Of a stretch of 43,807 bases of DNA, positions 1 through 9,902 are shown in pieces. The notes under the pieces were generated by a model. That model was given only the letters and a program-made list of their open reading frames with translations, did not search any database and was not told the origin of the DNA. Source of the DNA: Elusimicrobiota bacterium (GTDB lineage: Bacteria; Elusimicrobiota; UBA8919); contig JBFLWK010000015.1 in the NCBI GenBank assembly GCA_040757695.1, positions 1 through 43,807 of the forward strand, in the 5' to 3' direction. The first letter of the stretch is position 1. Each line of letters begins with the position of its first letter. The translations under genes were made by a program, and so were the position numbers.

Positions 1-687
1 ACTTTAAAGCAAAATTTGGACGATATTAAGTTGTTAAACAAATATAAAATTTTTTATATAGTCGGCCTTCTTATAGGAATACCTGGTGAGACAGAAGAAA
101 CAATAGAAGAAACTATACGAAATTTATCCACTGTTATACCTGATGACATAAACATACCATATGAAATATCTACTAATTGGTTTCAGGCAGTTCCGGGCAC
201 ACCAGGTTATGAATACGCAAGTAGAATAGGATTTATTGGGCAATCATTGGAGGAAGAGGAGAAATATATTGAAGGTCTTTATAATGTAGACGCAAATGAT
301 GTAAAACACTACTTAAATTTTACCGATTATGAAAAAGAAGAAATTGCCTACTGGAAGGACTATATTTTTTTGGAGTTAATCGCAGCTTACATAAAAAAAC
401 ACGGCATATTTAATATCTTAAAATACAAAAAAGCAAATAGATATAAATATGGGCTAATATATATGACTTTCCCAAAAATAATAAGAAAAATTTTGTTGAA
501 ATATCTTACAGTTATAAAGATCTTTGGATTAACTGGATTATTTAATCTTTTTTACAGAAAATTAACTATTAAAAAAACAAATTTATTCACAAATATAAAC
601 GGTCCCCTTAGAAAAATAACTAAAAATATTCCAATAGCGGTCAGGCAGGATGACGTTTATACCGTTATTTTAAGAGAAGGATTATAG
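1..687 (+). CDS. B12-binding radical SAM protein, C-terminal part (5' truncated)
   Basis: The frame is open from base 1, so the gene begins outside the window; the TTG at 16 is not a credible start. The 228 visible residues align without gaps to the last 228 residues of the protein at 5408-7126, about three quarters identical by eye. They include the shared GETEETIEETIRNLSTVIP stretch and the closing ILREG. This part covers the end of the radical SAM barrel plus a basic C-terminal extension with hydrophobic patches. The CxxxCxxC cluster motif and the cobalamin domain would lie upstream. The two copies flank the transketolase pair and two other radical SAM genes, which points to a local duplication. 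The substrate is unknown. Confidence 0.85.
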   Translation, partial: TLKQNLDDIKLLNKYKIFYIVGLLIGIPGETEETIEETIRNLSTVIPDDINIPYEISTNWFQAVPGTPGYEYASRIGFIGQSLEEEEKYIEGLYNVDANDVKHYLNFTDYEKEEIAYWKDYIFLELIAAYIKKHGIFNILKYKKANRYKYGLIYMTFPKIIRKILLKYLTVIKIFGLTGLFNLFYRKLTIKKTNLFTNINGPLRKITKNIPIAVRQDDVYTVILREGL

Positions 688-717
688 TAGAAAAATCAAT
701 AAAAGGAAATAATACTT

Positions 718-1542
718 ATGCGAAAGGAAGGTTTAGTTGAATTTTTAAAAGAAAAATCTTTTTGGGTAAGAAAAGAAACCTTGAATATACATAGGATAGC
801 AAGGGATACAAGACTTACCTCATCGTTATCCTGTGTTGAAATATTGGTTGTGCTTTATTATGGAAAAATTATCAATTTCAATCCATCCAATATTTACTGG
901 GAAAAAAGAGATCGGTTTATCATCAGTAAGGGCCACGGCGGGATTTCTTTCTATCCCATACTTGCTGACTTAGGCTATTTTGATATGAAAGAATTATCAA
1001 GAGTCTGTTATAAAGATTCCTTTTTGGGTGGAATACCCGATTGTATAATACCAGGATTTGAAACTACAAATGGTTCGCTTGGCCACGGATTGGGGGTTGC
1101 CTGTGGCGTTGCCCTTGCACTTAAAAAGAAAAAAAGAACTGAAAAAGTCTTCGTTCTTTTAGGCGATGGTGAACTAAACGAAGGTTCAGTATGGGAAGCA
1201 ATTATGTTTGCAGGAGAATACAAACTTGACAACCTGACTGCGATACTTGATAACAATAAAATCTGCATGCTTGGTTTTTGCAAGAATATAATTAACATGG
1301 AACCACTTGATGAAAAATTTAAGGTATTTAGATGGGATGTAACAACTGTTAATGGCCATGATATTGAACAGTTATACAATTCACTAACAGTGCTTAAATC
1401 AATAGAATCTGGTAAACCAAAGATTCTGATAGCTGACACAATAAAAGGAAAAGGAATACCGCGGATAGAAAACGATCCACTATGTCATATCAGGAGTTAT
1501 TCGCCTGAAGAAATAGATGAAATAATTAAGAGGCTAAAATGA
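718..1542 (+). CDS. Transketolase-like protein, N-terminal (TPP-binding) subunit
   Basis: The protein has 274 residues, the usual size for the N-terminal half of a split transketolase. It carries KGHG near residues 71-74, SLGHGLGVACG near 120-130, and a thiamine-diphosphate/Mg2+ motif starting GDGELNEGSVWEA at residue 149 and closing with DNN. Transketolases move a two-carbon ketol unit between sugars. Related two-subunit TPP enzymes in natural-product clusters attach C2 branches to deoxysugars, as AviB1/AviB2 do in avilamycin. An AAAGGAAA ribosome site precedes the ATG. The stop overlaps the next start by four bases, so the two halves are probably translationally coupled. Whether it serves central metabolism or the cluster product is inference, but the setting favours the cluster. 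Confidence 0.9.
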   Translation: MRKEGLVEFLKEKSFWVRKETLNIHRIARDTRLTSSLSCVEILVVLYYGKIINFNPSNIYWEKRDRFIISKGHGGISFYPILADLGYFDMKELSRVCYKDSFLGGIPDCIIPGFETTNGSLGHGLGVACGVALALKKKKRTEKVFVLLGDGELNEGSVWEAIMFAGEYKLDNLTAILDNNKICMLGFCKNIINMEPLDEKFKVFRWDVTTVNGHDIEQLYNSLTVLKSIESGKPKILIADTIKGKGIPRIENDPLCHIRSYSPEEIDEIIKRLK

Positions 1543-2495
1543 AATCTGAAATAAGGATTATGCGCGAGGTTTTTATTGAACAGATCTATAAACGTATGCG
1601 TACAGATAAAAATATTCTGTTTCTTTCTGCTGATTTTGGAGCACCAATGCTTGACAAATTACGAATGACATTTAAAAACAGATTTTTCAATGTTGGCATC
1701 GCAGAACAGAATCTTATAAACATATCAACTGGATTAGCACTTGAGGAATTTGTAGTTTATGTCTATGCTCTCGCACCATTCTTGACAATGCGAGCATATG
1801 AGCAGTTAAAGATAAACGTTTCTTTACTTACTCAATTAAGACCCTTGAACATAAATTTAATTGGTGTCGGAGCAGGAATCAGTTATGATTTATCCGGTCC
1901 AACTCACCATTCTCTTGAAGATATAAGCATAATAAGAGCACTGCCTAATATTGAGTTTTTCTCACCCAGCGATTCTGTTCTTGTTGAAAAGTTTTTTGAT
2001 TATTCAATAGAAGTGAAAAAACCAAAATATCTGAGATTAGATGGTAAACCTTTGGCAAATATATATTCCGATAAAAAAAAGATAAACTGGAAAGAAGGAC
2101 TTTGTGAATTACGTAAAGGTGAAAAAGTATGTCTTGTTACAACAGGATACATGACACAAAAAGCAATTAAACTTGCTAGAGAACTTTCAAAACAAAATAT
2201 TAATATCGGAGTGATAGATGTTTTCATGTTGAAACCCTTTAATCAGTTTTTTTTCCTGAAGACAATAAAAAAATATCAAACTGCCATTACACTTGAAGAA
2301 GCATTTGTAAATAAAGGGGGGTTAGATAGCATAATTTCATGTACATTACACAACAACAATTCAAATATACGACTTAAAACTATGGGACTGGCTGATAAAT
2401 ATGTCTTCGATCTCGGGGCCAGAGAATATTTGCACAAATTGAATAAGTTAGATGAAGAAAATATTATAAAAAATATAAAAGAGTTATTAAGCTAA
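1539..2495 (+). CDS. Transketolase-like protein, C-terminal subunit
   Basis: The protein has 318 residues and matches the pyrimidine-binding and C-terminal domains of transketolase, as in the DXS/PDH-beta type. The NVGIAEQN motif at residues 51-58 holds the conserved Glu (56) that activates the thiamine ring. GPTHHSLEDI at 120-129 is the other strongly conserved block of the pyrimidine domain. The C-terminal domain begins near residue 190 (CLVTTGYM). It should pair with the preceding subunit to form the active site at the interface. The start overlaps the previous stop as ATGA. The next gene is a radical SAM protein four bases on, so this pair is embedded in the biosynthetic operon. Confidence 0.9.
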   Translation: MKSEIRIMREVFIEQIYKRMRTDKNILFLSADFGAPMLDKLRMTFKNRFFNVGIAEQNLINISTGLALEEFVVYVYALAPFLTMRAYEQLKINVSLLTQLRPLNINLIGVGAGISYDLSGPTHHSLEDISIIRALPNIEFFSPSDSVLVEKFFDYSIEVKKPKYLRLDGKPLANIYSDKKKINWKEGLCELRKGEKVCLVTTGYMTQKAIKLARELSKQNINIGVIDVFMLKPFNQFFFLKTIKKYQTAITLEEAFVNKGGLDSIISCTLHNNNSNIRLKTMGLADKYVFDLGAREYLHKLNKLDEENIIKNIKELLS

Positions 2496-2499
2496 AATA

Positions 2500-3993
2500 A
2501 TGATTAAGAAAGTGGATATTGTTCTGGTAAACCCTGGTGACAGAAAACAAATTTATCAAAATTTGGAAAAAGAATATTCTGCAATTGAACCTCCTTTCTG
2601 GGTAGCAGTTATTGCAGCATATCTCAGGAATAATGGGATTGATGTAGTAATTAATGATGCAAACGCAGAAAACATTTCTCCGGAAGAAACCGCTACAAAA
2701 GTTAATGAGATTGCTCCATTATTAACTGCAGTAATAGTATATGGTTCTCAACCATCAGCATCCACACAAACTATGACGATTGCAGGAAAAATTTGTAAGG
2801 CGCTTAAAGAAAAAACATCTTCAAAAGTTGCGATAGGCGGACTCCATCCGTCAGCGCTTCCCAAACGAACATTACAAGAGGAAAGTGTTGATTTTGTAAT
2901 AGATGGTGAAGGACCGATTACCTTAAAAAGTTTACTGGAAGTATTAAAGTCAAACAAAAATGATTATTCTGCTGTTCCTGGACTTTGGTATTATGAAAAT
3001 GAAAATATAAAAAGTAACCCAAGAGCACCAATTATTAAAAACTTAGATGAAATATTACCTATATCTGCATGGGACTTACTACCGATGCAAAAATATAGAG
3101 CACATAATTGGCATTGCTTTGATAATATTGAAAATAGAATGCCATATGGCGTCATATATACAAGCATTGGATGTCCTTACTCTTGCATTTTTTGTTGTAT
3201 AAATGCTCCTTTTGGAAAGCCAGGTATAAGATACAGGAGTCCTGAATTAGTTGTTGATGAAATAGGATTATTAGTAAAAAAATATGGAATAAAAAATCTT
3301 AAAATTGCTGATGAATTATTCGTTTTGAACGAAAAACATTACATGTCCATCGTAAATTTACTGCTACAAAAAGGATATGACCTAAATATATGGGCATATG
3401 CAAGAGTAGATACCGTAAAACCTGAAAATCTTGAAAAAATGAAACGGGCAGGTATTAACTGGCTCGCGCTGGGAATTGAATCTGCAAATCCTGGCGTTAG
3501 AGACGGCGCATCAAAAAAAATAAAGAGCAATATTAAACTTATTGTTAAATCAATTCAAAATGCCGGAATTAGAGTCCTGGGAAATTTTATCTTCGGATTG
3601 CCGAATGATACTTTGGAAACGATGCAAGAAACTTTGGATATGGCCCTGGAATTAAATTGTGAATTTGTAAACTTTTACTGTGCGATGGCATATCCCGGTT
3701 CTAAACTTTATGAAATTGCGGTTAAAGAAAAATGGAAACTCCCGGATGCGTGGCATGGTTTTTCTCAACATTCTTATGAAACTCTGCCATTATCAACAAA
3801 ATATGTTACGGCAAAAGAGGTACTAAAATTCAGAGATGACGCTTTTTATAAATACTTCCAAAATTCAAATTACTTATGTATGATTGAAGCAAAATTTGGC
3901 ATAAAAGTTAGACAACAAATTGAAGGAATGACAAAAATAAAATTAAAAAGAAAGATATTAACCGAGGACAAACCATCTTTTTCAAGGAGGTAG
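2500..3993 (+). CDS. B12-binding radical SAM protein
   Basis: The protein has 497 residues in the standard layout of cobalamin-dependent radical SAM enzymes. The N-terminal Rossmann-like B12-binding domain (about 1-150) shows the GGLHPSALPKRTL and DFVIDGEGP blocks. The radical SAM barrel (about 210-440) has CPYSCIFC, giving Cys225, Cys229 and Cys232 as 4Fe-4S ligands. Family members typically methylate unactivated carbons or catalyse other radical rearrangements on lipids, sugars or natural products. The substrate cannot be read from the sequence. The gene starts five bases after the transketolase stop, and its last codons contain the AGGAGG ribosome site (3985-3990) of the next gene, which suggests tight co-expression. 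Confidence 0.9.
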   Translation: MIKKVDIVLVNPGDRKQIYQNLEKEYSAIEPPFWVAVIAAYLRNNGIDVVINDANAENISPEETATKVNEIAPLLTAVIVYGSQPSASTQTMTIAGKICKALKEKTSSKVAIGGLHPSALPKRTLQEESVDFVIDGEGPITLKSLLEVLKSNKNDYSAVPGLWYYENENIKSNPRAPIIKNLDEILPISAWDLLPMQKYRAHNWHCFDNIENRMPYGVIYTSIGCPYSCIFCCINAPFGKPGIRYRSPELVVDEIGLLVKKYGIKNLKIADELFVLNEKHYMSIVNLLLQKGYDLNIWAYARVDTVKPENLEKMKRAGINWLALGIESANPGVRDGASKKIKSNIKLIVKSIQNAGIRVLGNFIFGLPNDTLETMQETLDMALELNCEFVNFYCAMAYPGSKLYEIAVKEKWKLPDAWHGFSQHSYETLPLSTKYVTAKEVLKFRDDAFYKYFQNSNYLCMIEAKFGIKVRQQIEGMTKIKLKRKILTEDKPSFSRR

Positions 3994-4000
3994 AAAAAAA

Positions 4001-5404
4001 ATGTTAGAAAACAAAACAGATATTAAAAAGCAAAAACTTGACTTATTATTGATCAATCCAAGTATTAACTATTTTAAAGATCAAAAGAGTATTTTAGCAC
4101 GAAGGGTTGAAGATGAAATTATAATTTCTAATAGTCCTTCTCCCGGAATTGCATATCTGCTTGCAGTTGCAAAACAAAACAAACTAAATGCTAAATTCAT
4201 TGATATGGTTGCGGAAAGTATTACTATTGACAATCTTATACAATATATCAATACATTTAAACCAACAATAATTGGTTTTACCGCATTAACAGTACAAATC
4301 AAATCAGCAGGATTTATTGCAGAAAAAATAAAGAATCTTTTCCCTGATATTTTGATATGCGTTGGTGGTATTCATTCGACAGTGATGCCAAAAGAAACGT
4401 TGAGCGAGTTTTCCGGATTTGATTTCGTCGTCTGCGGAGAGGGAGAACTTGTCCTTATCAATATATTCAATAATTTGAAAAAAGGAATATCATTATCGAC
4501 AATTAAAGGTGTAGTTACAAGAGAGAAAATGGATTTCTCCTTTGATAGAATCAAAGATCTTAATATGCTTCCTTTCCCGGCATGGGAAGAAATAGATATT
4601 ACTAAATATACGGGTATATATCCGCATAGAACAAAATTAGAACTTCCAGTATGGACAAGCAGAGGTTGCCCTTTCTCTTGTATATTCTGTGCCAGATCGT
4701 TTGGAAGACACAGAATACATAGGTCAATTGCATCTGTGATTAGTGAAATTGAAAGAAATATTTTAGACTTTGGGTGTGAATCAATTGCATTTATTGATGA
4801 GACATTTATCGTTGATTTAAAATGGAGCAGTGAACTTTTTAATACAATGATTACCAAAGGAATAAATAAAAAGATTACATGGTCATGTGAAACACGAGTA
4901 GATATCGCTACGCCAGAATTTTTCCGTCTGATGAAGGATTCTGGTTGTTATTATATTTTTTTTGGATTTGAAAGTGCGGATGAAAATATTTTGAAATCTT
5001 CTAGTAAAAATATAACAATTGCACAGATGAAAAAAGCTGTAAAATGGACTAAAGAAGCAGGAATCATAACCAGTGGAAGTTTTATAATTGGGCTACCTGG
5101 CGAAACTGAGGAAACAGTAAAAAAATCTATAGCATTAGCCCAAGAGTTAGGTTTATACTCAGTCACATTTCCAATTGCTGTGCCATTCCCAGGTACAATT
5201 TTAAGAAAAATGGCCATAAATCATGACTATGGCTTAAAAATACTGACAGACAACTGGGACGATTACGATAAACAATATCCTGGAGTAATGGAAAGTGAAC
5301 AGTTGTCCATAGAGAAAAGAAGAGAATTACAAAAATTGGCTTATACATTGCTACCAAAGAAAAAAATACAAGAATATATAAAAAAGGAATTAGAAATAAA
5401 ATAA
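4001..5404 (+). CDS. B12-binding radical SAM protein
   Basis: The protein has 467 residues. The N-terminal B12-binding domain carries VGGIHSTVMPKETL and VVCGEGEL. The radical SAM motif RGCPFSCIFC places cluster ligands at Cys223, Cys227 and Cys230. GLPGETEETV, typical of the barrel in this family, follows near residue 365. A perfect AGGAGG Shine-Dalgarno ten bases upstream, unusually strong for this locus, fixes the ATG start. It is clearly a different subfamily from its neighbours rather than a recent copy, so it probably performs a separate modification step. The product and substrate are not determinable here. Confidence 0.9.
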   Translation: MLENKTDIKKQKLDLLLINPSINYFKDQKSILARRVEDEIIISNSPSPGIAYLLAVAKQNKLNAKFIDMVAESITIDNLIQYINTFKPTIIGFTALTVQIKSAGFIAEKIKNLFPDILICVGGIHSTVMPKETLSEFSGFDFVVCGEGELVLINIFNNLKKGISLSTIKGVVTREKMDFSFDRIKDLNMLPFPAWEEIDITKYTGIYPHRTKLELPVWTSRGCPFSCIFCARSFGRHRIHRSIASVISEIERNILDFGCESIAFIDETFIVDLKWSSELFNTMITKGINKKITWSCETRVDIATPEFFRLMKDSGCYYIFFGFESADENILKSSSKNITIAQMKKAVKWTKEAGIITSGSFIIGLPGETEETVKKSIALAQELGLYSVTFPIAVPFPGTILRKMAINHDYGLKILTDNWDDYDKQYPGVMESEQLSIEKRRELQKLAYTLLPKKKIQEYIKKELEIK

Positions 5405-5407
5405 AAT

Positions 5408-7126
5408 ATGACAAAGATTATGCTGATGAACATTCCAGGTGGACCATATCCGACTGACTTCCCGCCATTTGCAATATCAAGAATTATTGAAGGCTTAAGC
5501 CCAACCTTAAATTGTAACTTTTCATTTTTTGATTTAGACTGTTACAGACCGCTTTTTGAAGAAATAAAAGAAAAAATTCAATCATTTTCTCCACAGATAA
5601 TCGGTTTCAGTGCGGTTTTAACCTCTGCTTATTCTTATTTAAAAAAACTATCCGCTTTTATAAAAAATAATTTCCCTGATATAATTCAGGTTTTAGGCGG
5701 TGAAATGGCTGTAATATCAAATATAATTTTGCAAAAAACAAAAATTGATTTCTGCGTAACTGGTGAATCAGAACCGACTTTCAGCAACCTAATTTCCAGA
5801 TTACAGCAGAATAAATTTGATATTACAAACAAAGAAAATTACAAAGATATAAAAGGACTTGTTTTTTTAATAAATGACTTACCTTTTTTTACTGGCTACG
5901 AAGAAAAGGAAACAACAAATGCAGTTAGACAGATGAATTATGACCTGATTTCCAAATTTACAAATATAGACCAATATATGCAACCAATTGATAGCCAATT
6001 TTATAGAAACAGGATTAACAAGAATGAAATCAAAAGTTTTTTCAGTTTATTTAGAAGCGAAAATCTGAACAAAAAAATAGGACAGGTATGTGCTAGTAAA
6101 GGATGTGTGGGCAGATGTACATTCTGTCATAGATTTTTTAAGGGCTATAAAGTCATTGATCCGGATACAGTAATAAATTATCTTGATGAATTAATAAAAA
6201 AATATGATATCGGGTTAATACAGTTTGCAGAAGAAAATTTTGGTTCAAATAGTAAAGCAACTTATAAAATTGTAAATTACTTAAAAGAAAAAAAGTTAAA
6301 CTGGGCTGCGGGAGCAGTTCGGGCAGGAACTGTTAATGAAGAAACGGTAAAATTATGGAAGGAAGCAGGATGTGTCAATATAAATTTTGGTATAGAGTCA
6401 TGTTCTCAAAAAATGTTAAATGTACTGGGAAAATATACCACCATTGAACAAAACTTAAATGCCCTTGAATTATTAAATAAATATAAAATTTTCTATATAC
6501 TCGGACTTCTTATCGGCATGCCTGGCGAAACAGAAGAAACCATAGAAGAAACTATACGAAATTTATCCACCGTTATACCTAATGATATAAACATACCATA
6601 TGAAATATCCATCAACTGGTTTCAGGCAGTTCCAGGCACACCAGGTTATGAATTCACAAGGAGAATAGGATTTATCGGGCAAACACTGGAAGAAGAAGAA
6701 AAATATATTGAAAGTCTTTATAATGTAGATGCTAATGATATTAACCATTACTTAAATTTTACAGACTACGAAAAAGAAGAGATTGCCTATTGGAAAAATT
6801 ACATTTTTTTTGAACTAGTCGTGGCGTATATAAGAAAACACGGTATTATAAAAACATTGAAGAGTAAAAAAGCTAATAGATATAAATACGGATTAATTTA
6901 TATGACCATTCCAAAGATAATAAGAAAATTCTTATTAAAGTATTTTACAATCGTAAGATATTTCGGTTTAGGAAAATTATTATCCTTCCTTTGTAGAAAA
7001 CTGTTCATCAAGAAACGGAAATACTTTTCAAATATCAGCAGTTCTTTAAGAACGGTCAACAAAGGTATTCCCTTAGTCATCAGAGAAGATGATATCTACA
7101 CTTCTATTTTAAGAGAAGGACGATAA
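5408..7126 (+). CDS. B12-binding radical SAM protein, full-length paralogue of the gene at the window start
   Basis: At 572 residues this is the longest radical SAM protein here. It has a B12-binding domain (about 1-150, with a divergent LGGEMAV where relatives have GG-x-HP), a linker rich in Asn/Lys, then KGCVGRCTFC (Cys233, Cys237, Cys240). The barrel is followed by a basic C-terminal extension (about 470-572) with hydrophobic segments, as if it associates with a membrane or a lipid substrate. The last 228 residues match the truncated gene at 1-687 closely. The start lies four bases after the previous stop. Retention of two paralogues suggests related but non-identical substrates or sequential reactions (inference). 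Confidence 0.9.
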   Translation: MTKIMLMNIPGGPYPTDFPPFAISRIIEGLSPTLNCNFSFFDLDCYRPLFEEIKEKIQSFSPQIIGFSAVLTSAYSYLKKLSAFIKNNFPDIIQVLGGEMAVISNIILQKTKIDFCVTGESEPTFSNLISRLQQNKFDITNKENYKDIKGLVFLINDLPFFTGYEEKETTNAVRQMNYDLISKFTNIDQYMQPIDSQFYRNRINKNEIKSFFSLFRSENLNKKIGQVCASKGCVGRCTFCHRFFKGYKVIDPDTVINYLDELIKKYDIGLIQFAEENFGSNSKATYKIVNYLKEKKLNWAAGAVRAGTVNEETVKLWKEAGCVNINFGIESCSQKMLNVLGKYTTIEQNLNALELLNKYKIFYILGLLIGMPGETEETIEETIRNLSTVIPNDINIPYEISINWFQAVPGTPGYEFTRRIGFIGQTLEEEEKYIESLYNVDANDINHYLNFTDYEKEEIAYWKNYIFFELVVAYIRKHGIIKTLKSKKANRYKYGLIYMTIPKIIRKFLLKYFTIVRYFGLGKLLSFLCRKLFIKKRKYFSNISSSLRTVNKGIPLVIREDDIYTSILREGR

Positions 7127-7132
7127 TATCTA

Positions 7133-8344
7133 ATGCAGAATACTTTCTTTCTAAATAAAAATATTCTATATCTTTTACCGACTGATGAAAACCAGTATTT
7201 GAATTTTCTATATGAAGAGTTAAGAAAATACTTGGCCAATATCTATCGTTTAGATGTTGTTGGATATTTCAACCAGAACGGTCTCAAAAATACTGTAAAA
7301 TACATTGAAAATTTAATATCCAATAAAAAAATAGATATTCTTATTTCATCTCCTTTTGCAACTGAATATCAGTTATCTGTTGAATTTTATGTCTTATTAA
7401 AAAATAAAGTAAAAATTGTTTTTTGGTTTGGTGATGATGAGATGTATTTTGATTCTTATAATAAGTACTATTCTCAGGTTGCAAATGCTGTAATTACTAC
7501 AGATTATTTTAGTGTTTTTGCATATAAAAAATTGGGTGTTCCTGCGATTTGTTACTTTGATACCCGCAGCAAAAGTGACTATTATCCTGTTGAAGTAAAA
7601 AAAGATATTGATGTTTGTTTTTTAGGGGATTGCACTAAAAGTGATAGAATGGAATATATCATTTTTTTGATTAAAAATGGGATTGATATAAGAACTTTTG
7701 GGAAAGGTTCAAAAAATGGATTTGTAGACTGGGGAAAACAATCAGAAATATTTTCTAGAAGCAAAGTAAATTTGAATTTTACTAAAATAGATATTTTAAA
7801 TTGGATAAATAGAGACGAACCGATATTAAACAGAATAAAACAAAACAAAGGAAGACTGATTGAAATTGCTTTAACTAAATCATTTTGTCTTACAGAATAT
7901 GCACCCAGTATAAACATTTATTTCGAAATCGGTAAAGAAATTGATGTCTTTCATAACAAGAAGGAATTATTAGAAAAAGTAAAGTATTATCTCTCCAATG
8001 AAACTAAACGAAAGGAAATGGCTGAAAATGCATATAAAAGAGTAATCAATAATTATGTGCCAAAAATTGTTTTCCCGAAAGTATTAAAAGAATTAGGTGA
8101 AATTTTAGAAAAAAATAATAAACAAAAAACAGAAAAAATTAAAATATACTTGAGTAGAGCTTTCAAAATAAAGTCAATAAATAGTTTAACTTTTTCTGTA
8201 TTTATTATGCTTAAAAATAAAAAAATATTTTATGCACTGGAACTATTTATAAAATTATTCAGATATGGTTTTTTTATATTTTTTGCAGGTTTTTACGGTG
8301 GGCTGGTCAGGGTACTAAAAAATATAACCGCAAAAATCAGTTAA
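7133..8344 (+). CDS. Glycosyltransferase, CgeB-like / GT4-type C-terminal domain
   Basis: The protein has 403 residues. The fold pattern is that of a GT-B glycosyltransferase of the CgeB-like (Glyco_trans_1_2) type: an N-terminal domain ending in VFWFGDDEMYFDSY, then DVCFLGD opening the second domain. GRLIEIALTKSFCLTEYAPS and the EIGKEIDVF block near residues 242-275 are the usual nucleotide-sugar region, followed by an ETKRKEMAENAYKRV helix. The last 60 residues are hydrophobic (FFIFFAGFYGGLVRVL) and may anchor it to the membrane. It probably adds a sugar to a lipid-linked intermediate in the cytoplasm. Donor and acceptor are unknown. Confidence 0.75.
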   Translation: MQNTFFLNKNILYLLPTDENQYLNFLYEELRKYLANIYRLDVVGYFNQNGLKNTVKYIENLISNKKIDILISSPFATEYQLSVEFYVLLKNKVKIVFWFGDDEMYFDSYNKYYSQVANAVITTDYFSVFAYKKLGVPAICYFDTRSKSDYYPVEVKKDIDVCFLGDCTKSDRMEYIIFLIKNGIDIRTFGKGSKNGFVDWGKQSEIFSRSKVNLNFTKIDILNWINRDEPILNRIKQNKGRLIEIALTKSFCLTEYAPSINIYFEIGKEIDVFHNKKELLEKVKYYLSNETKRKEMAENAYKRVINNYVPKIVFPKVLKELGEILEKNNKQKTEKIKIYLSRAFKIKSINSLTFSVFIMLKNKKIFYALELFIKLFRYGFFIFFAGFYGGLVRVLKNITAKIS

Positions 8345-8348
8345 CAGT

Positions 8349-9902
8349 ATGCAGAAGAAGATTGTAATAATAACCTTATATCAATATGGTGCCTTTGGCA
8401 GCATGGTTTTAAGCGATGTGCTGAAAAGTACAAATCATTCTGTGTTTAATATCTTTTTCAAAAAAGATAAGACCAATGTTATGGAACTACCGACAGAAAA
8501 AGAAAAAAAATTATTGGTTGATTTGATAAAAGATATAAATCCTGAACTTATCGGTATCAGTACCCGCTCAACCTTTTTCCCTGTTGCCAAAGATATTACT
8601 CTAAAATTAAGAGAAAATGTTCGTTCTCCTATAATATGGGGCGGCGTACATCCAACAATTTGTCCTGAAGAATGTATTCAGGTCGCTGATATGATTTGCG
8701 TTGGCGAAGGTGAAAAAGTAGTAATTGAATTAGCAGATGGATTAGCGAACAAACAGGATACAAGCAAAATAAAGGGTCTATGGCTTAAAAAAAACGGTTC
8801 AGTAATACAGAATGAACCACAGATGCTATTACAGGATTTGGACGAACTGCCGCTTCCATCTTTTGACGAAAAAGATACTTACTCAATTGAAAATAATTGT
8901 ATACAAGAGGGCGAACCTTATTACAATGATAATCTGATACATTATAATTTCATGACCGGCAGGGGATGTCCATTTCATTGCAATTTCTGTTCTAACAGTA
9001 TATTAAAGAACATTTTTGAGAACAAAGGACCTTACATACGACAACGAACTGTGCAAAATGTAATTGAAGAACTTAAATTAGCAAAAAAACGATTCAAAAA
9101 ATTAAGAAGTGTGTCATCTAACGATGAAATTTTTGTTCTGAATAAAGAATGGCTTAAAGAATTTTGCAAACAGTATAAAAGCGAAATTAATCTTCCTTTC
9201 CACTGCGATATTTATCCAACATTTATCAACGAAGATATTATCAAAATGCTTGTGGATGCTGGTTTAAGAACAATTACAGTTGGAATACAAAGCGGTTCCG
9301 AACAGATAAGAGAACACTGTTATGGTCGGAAAACATCAGAAGTTGAATTAAAGAAAAAGGCAGAAATACTAAAAAAATTTCATATATTCCCTTCATATGA
9401 TTTGATATTTGATAACCCAATAGAAACGGAAAACGATATTAAAAATACACTTCTTTTTATGCTTGGGTTACCGCGTCCTTTCAGAATAAATATGTACTCG
9501 TTGCAATATCATCCTAAGACACAACTTACAGAAACTTTTCTACAACAAAAAATTATATTACCGGACGATATTGACGGTGCATCGGTAAAAGGGTTTAACC
9601 AGTGGCATGTAAATTTTGACTCTGAAACACAAAAACAGGAATTGGTTTTCTTGTATAAACTATTTGAACTTCTGTCAAGTTTTATAAATTTAAGCAAAAA
9701 AAATCCCGGTAGAGTTATCTCAGTTTTTCCTCGCTGGCTTATTCGTCTTATTGAAAAAAATAATTACTTTAGAAAATATCCACAATTAACAAACTGGATT
9801 GCTTTTCTACCGAAACTTACTTTTGGATTGGGACTGGTATTTCAGTGTGAGTTTAAAAGATTATGGCGCAGCTCAAGAAATTTTTTACAAAATACCAAAT
9901 AG
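8349..9902 (+). CDS. B12-binding radical SAM protein
   Basis: The protein has 517 residues. The B12-binding domain spans roughly 1-150 with WGGVHPTICPEECI and CVGEGEKV. The radical SAM motif GRGCPFHCNFC gives Cys207, Cys211 and Cys214. The barrel continues to about residue 430 (VGIQSGSEQIREH, FDNPIETENDIKN), with a basic tail after that. It is divergent from the other copies here. The reading frame runs into the region where the next gene's frame is also open, but a methyltransferase start eight bases after this stop (9910) is more plausible than a 100-base overlap. Confidence 0.9.
   Translation: MQKKIVIITLYQYGAFGSMVLSDVLKSTNHSVFNIFFKKDKTNVMELPTEKEKKLLVDLIKDINPELIGISTRSTFFPVAKDITLKLRENVRSPIIWGGVHPTICPEECIQVADMICVGEGEKVVIELADGLANKQDTSKIKGLWLKKNGSVIQNEPQMLLQDLDELPLPSFDEKDTYSIENNCIQEGEPYYNDNLIHYNFMTGRGCPFHCNFCSNSILKNIFENKGPYIRQRTVQNVIEELKLAKKRFKKLRSVSSNDEIFVLNKEWLKEFCKQYKSEINLPFHCDIYPTFINEDIIKMLVDAGLRTITVGIQSGSEQIREHCYGRKTSEVELKKKAEILKKFHIFPSYDLIFDNPIETENDIKNTLLFMLGLPRPFRINMYSLQYHPKTQLTETFLQQKIILPDDIDGASVKGFNQWHVNFDSETQKQELVFLYKLFELLSSFINLSKKNPGRVISVFPRWLIRLIEKNNYFRKYPQLTNWIAFLPKLTFGLGLVFQCEFKRLWRSSRNFLQNTK

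Noticed and set aside
4372-4857. Long minus-strand open frame inside a radical SAM gene (161 codons); similar shadows elsewhere
   Set aside because: It lies wholly opposite a gene with strong motifs and has no ribosome site or recognisable domain. All minus-strand frames here look like shadows.
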